Origin: Mesorhizobium helmanticense
GTDB lineage: Bacteria > Pseudomonadota > Alphaproteobacteria > Rhizobiales > Rhizobiaceae
DNA: 64,000 bases
Assembly: GCF_003034915.1 (NCBI RefSeq)
Contig: NZ_PZJX01000006.1
Span: 1-64,000, forward strand
Direction: 5' to 3'
Shown: positions 1 to 9,098 of the stretch, piece by piece
Layout: every line of letters begins with the position of its first letter
Position numbering within the stretch: the first letter of the stretch is position 1
Notes under the pieces: model-generated
Told to the model about the DNA's origin: nothing
Seen by the model: the letters and a program-made list of their open reading frames with translations, nothing else
Database searches by the model: none
Program-made: the position numbers and the translations under genes

Positions 1-512
1 TCTGGGTCAACTCCTGGTTCGATCCGGGCAAGGAGGCCGACGCCGCCAAGGCCCTGTTCGACCAGGGCGCCGACATCATCGTCCAGCACACCGATTCCAC
101 CGCCGCGCTGCAGGTGGCGGAGGAGCGCAAGCTGCACGGCTTCGGCCAGTCTTCCGATATGATCAAGTTCGCGCCGAATGCGCAGCTCACCTCACTCACC
201 GACGAATGGGGCCCATATTATATCAGCCGGGTCCAGGCCGCGCTCGACGGCACCTGGAAGCCGGGCAATGTCTGGCTCGGCATCAAGGACGGCGCCGTCA
301 AGCTCGCCCCGTTCACCAACATGCCCGACGACGTGAAGGCCATGGCCGAGGCAACCACCAAGAAGATCTCCGACGGCTGGAACCCCTTCACCGGCCCGAT
401 CGCCAAGCAGGATGGCACGCCATGGCTCAAGGACGGTGAAGTCGCCGACGACGCCACGCTGCTCGGCATGAATTTCTACGTCAAGGGCGTCGACGACAAG
501 CTGCCGCAGTAA
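1..512 (+). CDS. BMP family ABC transporter substrate-binding protein, C-terminal part
   Basis: The open frame enters from the left edge (first full codon at base 3) and ends at 510-512, so only about the last 169 residues are present. The segment has the look of the BMP/PnrA-Med family of periplasmic solute-binding proteins: a stretch about a quantity of 'GADIIVQHTDS', a swap to a name-like 'HGFGQSSD' strand, and a C-terminal 'WNPFTGPI' followed by 'KDG' repeats. Such proteins usually bind nucleosides or related solutes for an ABC importer. The N terminus, signal peptide and partner transporter genes lie outside the window. The GTG at 114 is internal, not the start. Family call fairly sure; substrate unknown. 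Confidence 0.8.
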   Translation, partial: WVNSWFDPGKEADAAKALFDQGADIIVQHTDSTAALQVAEERKLHGFGQSSDMIKFAPNAQLTSLTDEWGPYYISRVQAALDGTWKPGNVWLGIKDGAVKLAPFTNMPDDVKAMAEATTKKISDGWNPFTGPIAKQDGTPWLKDGEVADDATLLGMNFYVKGVDDKLPQ

Positions 513-533
513 GCAGCACAGGATTTCAAACGG

Positions 534-558
534 AAAGGGCGCCGCACGGCGCCCTTTC
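534..558. terminator. bidirectional Rho-independent terminator
   Basis: A perfect 10-bp inverted repeat (AAAGGGCGCC / GGCGCCCTTT) with a 4-base loop lies 22 bp after the BMP gene and is followed by a short T run on the plus strand. It sits between two convergent genes, so it can also end rimO transcription from the other side. Confidence 0.8.
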
Positions 559-588
559 TTGTTGGCTTTCCGCTTGAAAATATCTGCG

Positions 589-1905
589 TCAGACCGCCGT
601 GCCGTAGAGATCATAGGCGTCGGCGCGGTCGATCTTGACGGTGACGATATCGCCGGCGCGCATTGGCCGCCGCGACTGGATGTGCACCGAACCGTCGATC
701 TCGGGCGCGTCGTATTTGGTGCGGCCCTTGGCCGAATTGCCATGCGCCTCGTCGATCAGCACCGGCAGGCGCTTGCCGACCCTCTTGGCGAGCTGCGTTG
801 CCGAAATCTTCTGCTGGCGCTGCATGAAGCGGTGCCAGCGCGCTTCCTTGATCTCCTGCGGGACCTGTTCGAGGCCGAGATCGTTGGAGCGGGCGCCCCT
901 GACCGGCTCGTATTTGAAACAGCCGGCGCGGTCGATTTTTGCTTCGTCCAGCCAGTCGAGGAGCATCTGGAAATCATCTTCGGTCTCGCCGGGAAAGCCG
1001 ACGATGAAGGTGGAACGGATGGCAAGGTCCGGGCAGGTCTCGCGCCAGCCGCGAATGCGCTCCAGCGTCTTTTCGCCATGCGCCGGCCGGCGCATGCTCT
1101 TCAGCACCTGCGGCGAGGCGTGCTGGAACGGAATGTCCAGATAGGGAAGGATCTTGCCCTCGGCCATCAGCGGGATGACATCGGCGACATGCGGGTAGGG
1201 GTAGACATAGTGCATGCGCACCCAGACGCCGAGCTTGCCCAGTTCTTCCGACAGGTCGAGGAATTTCGCCCGCACCTCGCGATCACCGAACATCGACGTC
1301 TGGTACTTGATGTCGATGCCGTAGGCGCTGGTGTCCTGCGAAATGACCAGGATCTCCTTGACGCCGGCCTTGGCCAGCTTCTCGGCCTCGCGCAACACAT
1401 CCGCCGCCGGCCGTGAGACGAGATCGCCGCGCAGTGCGGGGATGATGCAGAAGGTGCAGCGATTGTTGCAGCCTTCCGAAATCTTGAGATAGGCGTAGTG
1501 GCGCGGCGTCAGCTTGACACCCTGCGGCGGCAGGAGATCGATATAGGGGTCGTGGCTCGGCGGCGCCGCCTCATGCACGGCGGCCATCACGCTCTCATAG
1601 GCTTGCGGCCCGGTGATGGCGAGAACATTGGGATGTTTTTCGCGAATGACGTCCGGTTCGGCGCCGAGACAGCCGGTGACGATGACCCTGCCATTCTCCG
1701 AAAGAGCGGAACCGATGGCGTTGAGCGACTCGTCGCGCGCGGAATCGAGGAAGCCGCAAGTGTTGACGACGACGAGATCCGCGCCGTCATGCTTGCGCGC
1801 GATCTCGTAGCCCTCGGCGCGCAGGCGCGTGATTATGCGCTCCGAATCCACAAGGGCCTTCGGGCATCCAAGACTGACGAAACTGACGCGAGGCGCTGCG
1901 GACAT
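589..1905 (-). CDS. rimO: ribosomal protein S12 methylthiotransferase RimO
   Basis: Radical-SAM enzyme that adds a methylthio group to the conserved aspartate of ribosomal protein S12 (438 aa). Visible parts in order are the N-terminal cluster-binding domain with its three cysteines ([20 protein letters not shown]), the radical-SAM motif CNNRCTFC (CX3CX2C), and a C-terminal TRAM-like segment ending [12 protein letters not shown] chose the ATG at 1905 because family members start just before '[12 protein letters not shown]'; an in-frame ATG at 1947 would add 14 residues with no family support. The gene is convergent with the BMP gene and shares its terminator. Confidence 0.95.
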   Translation of the reverse strand: MSAAPRVSFVSLGCPKALVDSERIITRLRAEGYEIARKHDGADLVVVNTCGFLDSARDESLNAIGSALSENGRVIVTGCLGAEPDVIREKHPNVLAITGPQAYESVMAAVHEAAPPSHDPYIDLLPPQGVKLTPRHYAYLKISEGCNNRCTFCIIPALRGDLVSRPAADVLREAEKLAKAGVKEILVISQDTSAYGIDIKYQTSMFGDREVRAKFLDLSEELGKLGVWVRMHYVYPYPHVADVIPLMAEGKILPYLDIPFQHASPQVLKSMRRPAHGEKTLERIRGWRETCPDLAIRSTFIVGFPGETEDDFQMLLDWLDEAKIDRAGCFKYEPVRGARSNDLGLEQVPQEIKEARWHRFMQRQQKISATQLAKRVGKRLPVLIDEAHGNSAKGRTKYDAPEIDGSVHIQSRRPMRAGDIVTVKIDRADAYDLYGTAV

Positions 1906-2008
1906 AAAGGAGTTTCCGGGTTTTCGGGATTGGCGGCGCATTACCACACTTATTGCGGCATTGGTATGGTCGTGCGCGGCAACCGCGAAAGCGCTCTGGC
2001 CGGCGACG

Positions 2009-2668
2009 TCAGCCGACGGCGTTGTTCACATGCGGCCAGACTTCCAGCGCGCCGCGATAGATCATGTCTCCAGCGACATAGAGGATGATCAGCAGGCCGA
2101 CATAGGCGATCCAGCGATGGCGGTGCAGCAGCCTGGCGATGAAGCTCGCGGCCAGGCCCATCAGCGCGATCGACAGCACCAGGCCGATGATCAGCACGGA
2201 GAAGTGATCGCGCGCCGCACCTGCGACCGCCAGCACATTGTCGAGCGACATCGAGACGTCGGCGACGACGATCTGCAACGCCGCCTGGCCGAGCGTCTTG
2301 CGCTGCGCCTTGCCAGCCACGAGACTATCCTGGTCGAGATCGGAATCCGACAGCGCTTCCGTCGCTTCGTGCTCATCGGCATGCGAGGTGCGCAGTTCGC
2401 GCCACATTTTCCAGCAAACCCACAGAAGCAGAATGCCGCCGGCCAGCAACAGGCCGACAATGGCGAGCAGTTGGATTGTGACGGCTGCAAAACCGATGCG
2501 CAGCACCGTTGCCGCCAGCACGCCAATGAGGATGGCCTTCTTGCGCTGTTCGGTCGGCAGGCCGGCCGCAGCAAGGCCGATGACGATGGCGTTGTCCCCC
2601 GCCAGCACGAGGTCGATGGCGATAACCTGGAGCAGGGCCGAGAATCCCGCGGCGGTAAAAATTTCCAT
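2009..2668 (-). CDS. TerC family integral membrane protein (YjbE type)
   Basis: About 219 residues, almost entirely hydrophobic, starting [20 protein letters not shown] and carrying the family signature '[15 protein letters not shown]' near residue 20 and a second '[16 protein letters not shown]' near residue 130. These paired acidic motifs in membrane helices are typical of TerC/YjbE proteins, which are linked to metal (often Mn2+) export or tellurite resistance. The start at 2668 has GAGGAA about 10 bases upstream; the longer frame to 2743 adds an arginine-rich non-family extension. It lies upstream of rimO on the same strand. Transported ion not known from sequence. Confidence 0.85.
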   Translation of the reverse strand: MEIFTAAGFSALLQVIAIDLVLAGDNAIVIGLAAAGLPTEQRKKAILIGVLAATVLRIGFAAVTIQLLAIVGLLLAGGILLLWVCWKMWRELRTSHADEHEATEALSDSDLDQDSLVAGKAQRKTLGQAALQIVVADVSMSLDNVLAVAGAARDHFSVLIIGLVLSIALMGLAASFIARLLHRHRWIAYVGLLIILYVAGDMIYRGALEVWPHVNNAVG

Positions 2669-2864
2669 CAACTGGACGTTCCTCGCTCTTCGCCGATCGT
2701 TTGCGTCGAGTGTCCGCCTACGTGCATGGTTCGAACGCGTCAAGAGATTGGTTGGGCGAATCCGGAATTGGGATCATTCCGGAGCAAACGCAGGGCGCCA
2801 ACCAAGAACTCAAAATCCCACCATTAATATCTTGAATTCCCTAGTATTTTTCTGATTCTCCAGT

Positions 2865-3254
2865 CTAGTCGTAGAGATTGTATTTCGCCCAATCGGCTTC
2901 CGGAATCTCCTCGCCGATCCGATAGCGAAAATCCAGAACCTGCATATGGTCGGGCGCTGTCTGGCACTTGAATTTCAGCCGGTACCACTGCCCCTTGCTG
3001 CGAAAGGCGGCCCCAGGGCTCCTGATTGCATCGGCGCCCATTTCGGGTGTCGCAAACGCGTAAGCGACGACGCGATCGGCTTTGTATTTGCGATCGTCGT
3101 GGCTGATGCGGTCGAGCACTTCAGCGTCGCATCGCTGTTCGAGCCGGGTTTGCGGGTCGAGTTTCAACAGGCCGGCGCGCAGGGCGCTGTCCATGGCATT
3201 GGCCGGCAAAGCCAGCGTTGCTGATGCCAGGACCGTTAGACACAGCTTCTTCAT
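2865..3254 (-). CDS. DUF930 domain-containing exported protein
   Basis: Small exported protein (129 aa from the ATG at 3254). It has a clear signal peptide (MKKLCLTVLASATLALPANA) and a mature part with 'LDPQTRLEQRCDAEVLDRI' and 'YRLKFKCQTAPDHMQVLDF', which I recall as the rhizobial DUF930 family. Two cysteines in the mature part could form a disulphide. Function is unknown for the family. The start at 3254 is preferred over one at 3272 because it begins the signal peptide directly. Confidence 0.7.
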   Translation of the reverse strand: MKKLCLTVLASATLALPANAMDSALRAGLLKLDPQTRLEQRCDAEVLDRISHDDRKYKADRVVAYAFATPEMGADAIRSPGAAFRSKGQWYRLKFKCQTAPDHMQVLDFRYRIGEEIPEADWAKYNLYD

Positions 3255-3345
3255 GGCCGGGAGAAGCACCATATTTCGGCGGAAAAATCAACCGGACGAG
3301 GCCTCGGTCATCACGACGCATGTTACCGCTGGCTAGACCGCCCGC

Positions 3346-3981
3346 TCACAGTGCTGGCCTTAAACGAGGACTAAAGAGCAGTTTCAGATAGGTTCGGAAC
3401 AGCATGATTTGCGCCGGCAGTGCACTCGGCTCATTCAACGCCTTGGACAGAATGATACCTCCTTCGGCCACGCCCATAACCATGTCGGCGAGGGCGCCCA
3501 TGTCGACCGGCTCGTTAGGAGGGTATAACGCGCGGATATCCTCGATCATTGCGAGAAACCTGGCACGCCAGCCCAGGATTGCAGAACGATTCAACTCGCG
3601 AACCTCGGTGTTGAACATCCTGTCCTGATAGGCGGTCGTGGCGACCAGGCAGCCGGGGTGCGCCTGCGGCAAATTCTCGAACAGTTCAGCGAGCATTTTC
3701 AGGCCGATCAGCATGGCATGCAGTGGATCGTCATTGAGTTCGCGCGCCCTGCCGAACAAGTCGTCGAAAATGCGATCCTCTTCCTTGATGTAGCGACTAA
3801 TCAACGCCTGCGCCAAAGCGTTCTTGTCGGCAAAATGGTAGAAAAATCCGCCCTTGGATATATCTACGGCCGCGACGATTTCCTCGATCGACGTCGCTTC
3901 GAAACCTTTCAGCAGGACAGCGTCCTGGGCGACGTCCATAATGCGCTGTCGCGTCGAACTCCCGCGTATATTTGTGCTCAA
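3346..3981 (-). CDS. TetR/AcrR family transcriptional regulator
   Basis: 211-residue one-component regulator. The N-terminal DNA-binding domain is plain: 'RQRIMDVAQDAVLLKGFEATSIEEI' followed by the recognition-helix signature 'ISKGGFFYHFADKNAL'. The C-terminal ligand-binding half is unspecific. The predicted start is TTG at 3981; no in-frame ATG occurs nearby upstream. It is divergent from the Tat-exported protein at 4216, and the 234-bp space between them is the likely operator region, so this regulator probably controls that gene and itself. Confidence 0.9.
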   Translation of the reverse strand: MSTNIRGSSTRQRIMDVAQDAVLLKGFEATSIEEIVAAVDISKGGFFYHFADKNALAQALISRYIKEEDRIFDDLFGRARELNDDPLHAMLIGLKMLAELFENLPQAHPGCLVATTAYQDRMFNTEVRELNRSAILGWRARFLAMIEDIRALYPPNEPVDMGALADMVMGVAEGGIILSKALNEPSALPAQIMLFRTYLKLLFSPRLRPAL

Positions 3982-4215
3982 GGCATACCCGCTTTCTGGA
4001 CCGTCAGTACAAAATCTTGCGACGACGGCGGGTAGGCATGCCGGCTGCGGCTCTGCAAGACATTGTCTCTAAACAACAATTTTCGATTTATGGCCAGTAT
4101 ACCGTAAGCCAACTGGTTTTGGAACGCTGGTCCGTGGATGTTCCGGGCACTCGAAACCCCGAACCAGACGGCGCATCCGCGAGCTGAAGTCCGATGCGCA
4201 TCAGGAGACAGATCA

Positions 4216-5595
4216 ATGTTCGACCAAACCCGTAGAAACGTACTGGGTGCATCCGTGATCGGTGCAAGTGGCCTGCTGGGCGGTATCGCGTCCGGCGCCA
4301 CTCCGGTGAACCAGCAGAACGGCGTCAGAACAGCCCCGGAGCGCGGCCTTGCGCAAGTCGCTACCTTTCCGCTGCTCCAAGCGATTCACGGCCGCCGCTC
4401 GCGGCGTTTTGCGAAAGGCGCATCCATTCCGGACGGTCCTCTTGCCTATACGTCAAAACATCCTGCGGCGCCGATCACCGAGATCGAAAAGATGCTGCTC
4501 TTGAGCACGGTGGCGGGCAATACAGGATGGGCAAATCTCATTCCGCACAACAAAAGCTACGCCCCAAAAATGCCGAACTATGCGGGCGCCGCCGGTGGCC
4601 GCACATTTCCGTCTTCGGCAGGGTTTCACACATCGGAGATCTTCTTCACCGACGACACCGGAGTCTATTTCCTGCCGACGCGGGACATGGCGTCCATCGT
4701 GCCGGTCGGGGGCGAGATTGACTTGGACGCGTATCTCGGGGCGCACCGGTCGCGCATCGTCAAACTGGCGGATCAACGGCTAAACGTCCCGCGCTCTCCC
4801 GAGCACATGGAGATGCACAACGAGTGGTGCGGCAATGTTCCCGGCAGCACGCTGATTATTCCTGTCGCGGATCTCGCCCAGCACATGGTGCTCACGCTTT
4901 GCTACCTCGTTCAGAACGGAGCCTGCGTCTACGACGACGTCAATGGCCGGCCAATCCCGGGGCTGGAAAACTTCGCAGGGCTGGTGGATCTGCAGAATCC
5001 GTATCCGCTGACCTTCGTAGAACAGCTGGCTCTCACCGAAGTCACCGTTGAAACCTCGACAGCCTGCTACGCAGGTGCCCTAATGCTACAGGCACTTGGT
5101 CTCGGTGGCTGGATGTACGATGGCCTCAATCCATTCACGGTTCAAGGCGCCAGCGGCGATCCTGCCGTTCCCGGTCTCGGGTTCCGGTTCGACATGATCC
5201 CCGGAAAACCATTGCCCCATGTGACCGGACTGCCGGGCGTGTTCGAAGCGCACTGCCCGCCGCATTTTCCGGACATGCGCGCTGCCGTTGAAGCGGTGGT
5301 CGAGCGCAAGTTCGGCAAGGGCGGGCCGTTCCATGGCGAGACAAAGGGCCCCTACAAGCACTCGGAGACAGTCCGCACCAGCGCCGCGCCGATGGGAACG
5401 GAGTTCGTCAACTGCGTGGCCGTGATGGCCCAGTATATATACGATACTTTCGGCAGATTCCCGGCCACCGTGCCGGCGATCTTCAACCTGATGTATCTCC
5501 AGGCGCATCGGCTCGACACAGAGTTCTACGACACGCATTTCGCACTGGGCGCGTACCTTAGGACGCACGCGGAGCACGACAGCAATTGGGGCTGA
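4216..5595 (+). CDS. Tat-exported nitroreductase-like protein
   Basis: 459 residues. The start at 4216 is supported by AGGAGA seven bases upstream and gives a twin-arginine signal (TRRNVLGASVIGASGLLGG). The mature part shows nitroreductase/SagB-like traits: 'LLQAIHGRRSRRF' near residue 55, 'EIEKMLLLSTVAG' near 95, 'GFHTSEIFFTDDTGVYFL' near 140, and a helix 'TACYAGALMLQALGLGGWMYDG' near 290. These resemble the FMN-binding fold, but I am not sure of cofactor or substrate. The divergent TetR gene suggests induction by a small molecule. An in-frame ATG at 4138 would bury the Tat signal and is not favoured. Confidence 0.5.
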   Translation: MFDQTRRNVLGASVIGASGLLGGIASGATPVNQQNGVRTAPERGLAQVATFPLLQAIHGRRSRRFAKGASIPDGPLAYTSKHPAAPITEIEKMLLLSTVAGNTGWANLIPHNKSYAPKMPNYAGAAGGRTFPSSAGFHTSEIFFTDDTGVYFLPTRDMASIVPVGGEIDLDAYLGAHRSRIVKLADQRLNVPRSPEHMEMHNEWCGNVPGSTLIIPVADLAQHMVLTLCYLVQNGACVYDDVNGRPIPGLENFAGLVDLQNPYPLTFVEQLALTEVTVETSTACYAGALMLQALGLGGWMYDGLNPFTVQGASGDPAVPGLGFRFDMIPGKPLPHVTGLPGVFEAHCPPHFPDMRAAVEAVVERKFGKGGPFHGETKGPYKHSETVRTSAAPMGTEFVNCVAVMAQYIYDTFGRFPATVPAIFNLMYLQAHRLDTEFYDTHFALGAYLRTHAEHDSNWG

Positions 5596-5960
5596 GACCG
5601 TTCCGTTGTGCCGCTCTTTCACAACTTGAGCCCCGATATTCCGATCAACGCAAAGCGAGGCCGAAGTCGAACCCTTCGGTCGTTGGAACCTCTATGTCAC
5701 TCAAGTTCCCTCTATCACAAGGTCGCGGCGTGTTTCGGGATACAGCTAAGGTCAAATCGCGATACATGGCCTGAACTCGCGCCAGGCACAGGAATAGTAA
5801 AAGCCATGCCGTGCGGCAATTGGCAGTTGTGCCGCGGGAGGGAGAGAACCGACCACAAATGGCGGGCCGGGCTGGGGGCTGGGGTTGATGCAGGCCGCCG
5901 CGGCAATAGATTAGATGCGAGAGCCGAAGAATGCCTGCCGAATCCTCACAGGAGAGGCTC
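5596..5960 (+). other. intergenic stretch without recognised gene
   Basis: About 365 bp between the Tat-exported protein and the AraC-type regulator. Short open frames exist on both strands, but none has a convincing ribosome site or recognisable protein. It probably holds the promoter of the AraC gene. Confidence 0.4.
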
Positions 5961-6740
5961 GTGACGTCTGACGCCGACACAGCCGTCCTTTCCGGGGCGA
6001 TCGGGGACTACCGCGAGTTCGATCCTGCGGCCGCGCTCGAAAGACATTTCCAGTGTGTCTGGTCCAATGCGGTGCGACCGGATGGAGGAAGCCTGTCGGC
6101 CGTCGTACCGGATGGCTGCGTCGACATCACCTGGGTCGACGGCAAGCTGATCGTTGCAGGCCCCGATGTTGCCGTCGCCGTCTCAACACTGACACCCGGC
6201 TGTACCGTGATCGGCGCGCGCTTCCGGCCAGGTGCGGCAAGCCGGTGGCTCGGCCTGCCAATGTCGGAGATCGTCGGCGGCCGGGTGGCGCTCGGCCACT
6301 TCTGGGGAACGCCGGCGCGTGAGATTGCCCGCAGAATTGGCGATGCGCCCTCCACGATAGAACGGATGCGGGTGATGCAGAGGGCACTCTCCAGACGCGC
6401 GCCCGATATCGAGCCGCCGCCGCCGGACATGGGATTTGCCTTTAACGCGCTGAAGACCGAATCCGCCGGTCCGGGCATGGCGGTGATCCTCGACCGGCTG
6501 GACGTCAGCCCGCGAACGCTGCGCCGCCGCTGCCAGGAGGCTTTCGGCTATGGGCCGAAGACGCTCGATCGCATTCTCCGCTTCCAGCGGTTCCTTAGCC
6601 TGGCGCGACAGTCGGGCGGTGAACGCCTTGCCGGCCTCGCCTTCGAAGCAGGCTATAGCGACCAGGCGCATCTTACCCGCGAGGTGCGGCGCCTGTCGGG
6701 TTTTTCGCCCGCGGCGGTTCTGCGGCAGTACGGCGCCTGA
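5961..6740 (+). CDS. AraC family transcriptional regulator
   Basis: 259 residues from GTG 5961, which has AGGAGAGG just upstream; an ATG at 5931 with a weaker site would add 10 residues. The N-terminal sensor half carries 'VVPDGCVDITWVDG' and 'IGARFRPGAAS', typical of the DUF6597-type domain found before AraC helix-turn-helix domains. The C terminus has the two-HTH AraC domain ('VSPRTLRRRCQEAFGYGPKTLDRILRFQRFL' region and 'AGYSDQAHLTREVRRLSGFSP'). It is followed by an SRPBCC and a VOC protein on the same strand, a common trio in which AraC may control the two small enzymes. Confidence 0.9.
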   Translation: MTSDADTAVLSGAIGDYREFDPAAALERHFQCVWSNAVRPDGGSLSAVVPDGCVDITWVDGKLIVAGPDVAVAVSTLTPGCTVIGARFRPGAASRWLGLPMSEIVGGRVALGHFWGTPAREIARRIGDAPSTIERMRVMQRALSRRAPDIEPPPPDMGFAFNALKTESAGPGMAVILDRLDVSPRTLRRRCQEAFGYGPKTLDRILRFQRFLSLARQSGGERLAGLAFEAGYSDQAHLTREVRRLSGFSPAAVLRQYGA

Positions 6741-6807
6741 CTGGCCGTTTTGTTCAATACGCCACTGTGACGTCAGCCTTATCTGTCTTCATCGGAAGGA
6801 GGCAGAT

Positions 6808-7206
6808 ATGACCATCTACAAATCCCGTATCATCACCGCGTCCATCGACCGGGACTGGCGCGAAGTCTACGACTTCGCCTCCATCCCGGAGAACTTCCAG
6901 CGATGGGCGGCAGGTCTCGGCAGGCGCTTCGAGCAATCGGGCGAAGAGTGGACGGCGGAGGATCCGGACGGCCGGCTCATCCGCGTCCGTTTCTCCCGGC
7001 CCAACGAATTCGGTGTCCTCGATCATATCGTCCTTGCCGAGGACAAGGAAACCCGCAATGCGGTGCGCGTCGTTCCCAACGGGACCGGCGCGGAGATGAT
7101 GTTCACGCTTCTGAAGGCACCGGACATGACGGAGGAGGTATTCGCCGCCGACGCCGTCGCGGTGGAGCGAGACCTCCAAGCCTTGAAAGCATTGCTCGAA
7201 CGCTGA
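6808..7206 (+). CDS. SRPBCC family protein
   Basis: 132-residue START/Bet v1-type small-ligand-binding protein. It begins MTIYKSRIITASIDRDWREV, continues 'VYDFASIPENFQRWAAGLG', and ends with the long helix 'VAVERDLQALKALLER' that closes the hydrophobic cavity in this fold. A strong ribosome site (GGAAGGAGG) sits before the ATG at 6808. It lies 67 bp after the AraC regulator and 27 bp before the VOC protein, so it is likely in one transcript with the latter. Ligand unknown. Confidence 0.8.
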   Translation: MTIYKSRIITASIDRDWREVYDFASIPENFQRWAAGLGRRFEQSGEEWTAEDPDGRLIRVRFSRPNEFGVLDHIVLAEDKETRNAVRVVPNGTGAEMMFTLLKAPDMTEEVFAADAVAVERDLQALKALLER

Positions 7207-7233
7207 GCATCAAACTCACGAAAGGAGACGATC

Positions 7234-7590
7234 ATGGCCAAATCCAGCAACGACAAACGCATCGATTATGTCGAGTTTTCCGTCGCCGACATCGCACGCT
7301 CGCGCGACTTCTATGGCAAGGCCTTCGACTGGTCATTCAAGGACTATGGACCGGGCTATTGCGAGTTCAACGACGGCCGCCTGACCGGCGGCTTCGCTCT
7401 CGGTGGCCAGGGCAAGGCGGCCGGCGGTCCGCTGGTGATCCTCTATGCAGACAAGCTTGACGAGATCCAGCGTCGCGTCGAGGAGGCCGGCGGCAAGATC
7501 GTCAAGCCGGCCTACTCCTTCCCAGGCGGCCGCCGCTTCCATTTCTCCGATCCCGACGGCTACGAGCTGGCGGTGTGGTCGGAGAGGTGA
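7234..7590 (+). CDS. VOC family (glyoxalase/bleomycin-resistance fold) protein
   Basis: 118 residues with the two beta-alpha-beta-beta-beta halves of the vicinal oxygen chelate fold: 'RIDYVEFSVADIARSRDFYGKAFDW' at the start and 'FHFSDPDGYELAVWSE' at the end. AAAGGAGA lies before the ATG at 7234. It is preceded by the SRPBCC gene. A decayed second copy of its C terminus is found at 8321-8420. Substrate unknown. Confidence 0.9.
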   Translation: MAKSSNDKRIDYVEFSVADIARSRDFYGKAFDWSFKDYGPGYCEFNDGRLTGGFALGGQGKAAGGPLVILYADKLDEIQRRVEEAGGKIVKPAYSFPGGRRFHFSDPDGYELAVWSER

Positions 7591-7634
7591 GGAAGGTGGA
7601 AAGGGGCGCCGAGCCAGATCCGGCGCCCCGCGTC

Positions 7635-7833
7635 ATGGCGAAGACTGTTCAGGAAAACCACGGCGCTGCCCAGTTGGTCGACATACCGGGTTTCTTGTGC
7701 TTGCCGGTAGCGTGCCCATCAAGATCGGCGATGAACCATTGGCGCGGTTGGGATCGGCGGCGCTCCCGGTGGCAACCTCGACGAGGAATGCGCCATGGAA
7801 GCGCTGGAAAAAATCAAGGACAAGCTAAAATAG
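7635..7833 (+). pseudogene. decayed GlcG/HbpS-type heme-binding family remnant
   Basis: No single frame is long, but three successive frames join into a recognisable C terminus. The first reads ENHGAAQLVDIPGFLCLP, the next GSVPIKIGDEPL, the last GAVGIGGAPGGN followed by LDEECAMEALEKI and a stop at 7831-7833. This order (a short proline-glycine turn, 'VPI', 'GAVGI(S)GA', 'DEECA') matches the C-terminal part of GlcG/HbpS (DUF336) proteins. At least two single-base shifts break the frame, at about 7700 and 7740. The N-terminal half is missing, so this is a relic. Confidence 0.6.
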
Positions 7834-7905
7834 CGCTCGGCGAGAAGGCACGCGTCGTCGAGGTGAGGTGCTATTGGCTCTGCCCCGTGCTTGGCAAACA
7901 GCCAA

Positions 7906-8112
7906 TCAAAACGCGCCTTGGGGGGCGAGCTGCTTGTGCTTTTCGAAGATCGCCATCTTGTGCGGATAGGTGATCCGCACCTTGGCGTTGCAGCCGTCGC
8001 ATCTGATGTGCGCGATCGTTCTCAGCGCGGAGCCCTTCCTTACCGTCGGATGCGAGCAATCCGGACAAGCGAATGTGAGCGCGATATCGGACAAGTTTTC
8101 GGCTAAACCCAT
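7906..8112 (-). CDS. small zinc-ribbon-like hypothetical protein
   Basis: 68 residues from the ATG at 8112, which has AAGGAG six bases before it; the ATG at 8118 overlaps that site and is unlikely. Two CxxC knuckles (CPDCS and CDGCN) about 22 residues apart suggest one bound zinc. The C terminus is basic (PHKMAIFEKHKQLAPQ). I do not recognise a named family. It is isolated, on the opposite strand to the AraC/SRPBCC/VOC group. Confidence 0.6.
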   Translation of the reverse strand: MGLAENLSDIALTFACPDCSHPTVRKGSALRTIAHIRCDGCNAKVRITYPHKMAIFEKHKQLAPQGAF

Positions 8113-8320
8113 TTCCATCTCCTTCGCGGCGCTTGGCGACACCATTCAAAGCCGTCGTGTGTGAAACTGATATGAAGGCGCTCACACAATGACCGAAGAA
8201 GCTCGCTGTCCCGCAATCAGCGAGCCCAACTCTGGCGAGTCTCACTGTGCAATTCAGATGCCAATCCGATCGTGCCAAAACGGGACGAGGCACGGCGAGA
8301 ACGAGGAGACCAGCGCAGAG

Positions 8321-8420
8321 GAGGCCGGCTGCAGGATTGCCAAGCCGGCTTACCTTCCTGGGCCGCTTCCATTTCTCCAATCCGGACGGCTATGAGTTGG
8401 CGATGTGGTTGGAAGATTGA
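8321..8420 (+). pseudogene. C-terminal remnant of a second VOC family gene
   Basis: Reads EAGCRIAKPAY in one frame and GRFHFSNPDGYELAMWLED followed by a stop at 8418-8420 in the next. This closely mirrors the C terminus of the intact VOC protein 0.75 kb upstream (EAGGKIVKPAY... FHFSDPDGYELAVWSER), with a one-base frame break in the proline-glycine turn. No N-terminal part is present. Confidence 0.75.
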
Positions 8421-8426
8421 AAAAAA

Positions 8427-8456
8427 CGAAAGAGGCGCCGGCCGGCGCCTCTTTCG
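8427..8456. terminator. strong bidirectional terminator hairpin
   Basis: A near-perfect palindrome (CGAAAGAGGCGCC / GGCGCCTCTTTCG) directly follows the VOC remnant and has an A run before it on the plus strand, which is a T run for minus-strand transcripts. It would stop the small exported-protein gene at 8580-8792 as well as transcripts from the left. Confidence 0.75.
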
Positions 8457-8579
8457 AACGGTCTGGACAAGCTGTCGAGACTTATGAGGCTCTTGGGTCG
8501 AAGCCAAAGAGTCTCGGCCACGTCGACCACCACCACCTGGGTGGGGCGGTCAGTCAGGGCTGGCTTCGTGTTGAAGCGT

Positions 8580-8792
8580 CTATTCTGCCGCTTTCGCGTC
8601 CTCGTTTTTGAGGACCGGGGTGTCGGCAGTTGTGGCGGTATCGGCAGTTGTCGGCGTATTGCTGTTCGCGATGCTTGCCACTTTGGTTTGCTGGTCGACG
8701 GAAGCCGTCGTTTTGGTGTGGCCAACACATTCCGCCGCGGCGCCGGACACGGAAAGGCCGAGAGCGGCGGCGACTAAGATGGTGGTCTTCAT
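8580..8792 (-). CDS. small exported Thr/Ala-rich protein
   Basis: 70 residues from ATG 8792: a signal peptide (MKTTILVAAALGLSVSGAAA) and a short low-complexity tail rich in Thr, Ala and Asp, with one cysteine soon after the cleavage site (ECVGHTKTTAS). I do not recognise a function; small proteins of this kind are common in rhizobia. A 7-bp inverted repeat at 8849-8867 (CGAAAAA / TTTTTCG) lies 57 bp upstream and could be part of its control region. Confidence 0.55.
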   Translation of the reverse strand: MKTTILVAAALGLSVSGAAAECVGHTKTTASVDQQTKVASIANSNTPTTADTATTADTPVLKNEDAKAAE

Positions 8793-9098
8793 CCTATGGC
8801 TCCTAGCTTTGTGAGAGTGCACTGCAGAGTAACGCCATATCGCCAGTTCGAAAAATCAACTTTTTCGTACCGCCATTAGCGGGTGGAAACCGACCTTTAG
8901 GGCGGATTGAACGGTCATCACAGTTGTTTTCGATGGTGCCGGCTTCGCCGTCAGGCATTGAGCGGAATCTGTTCGATCAAACCGGCTTTACCTCCTCCAA
9001 TCAGGTGATGACCGGACGCGACTTCACTGTAACGTCGCGGCAGGTATGCCCGATAAGGTGAGGAATGCCTTTTAGAAGGCACTCGAAGGAACAGCGTC

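Noticed and set aside
559..1416. Long plus-strand open frame across rimO
   Set aside because: It is the antisense shadow of rimO; codon pattern and motifs belong to the minus strand.
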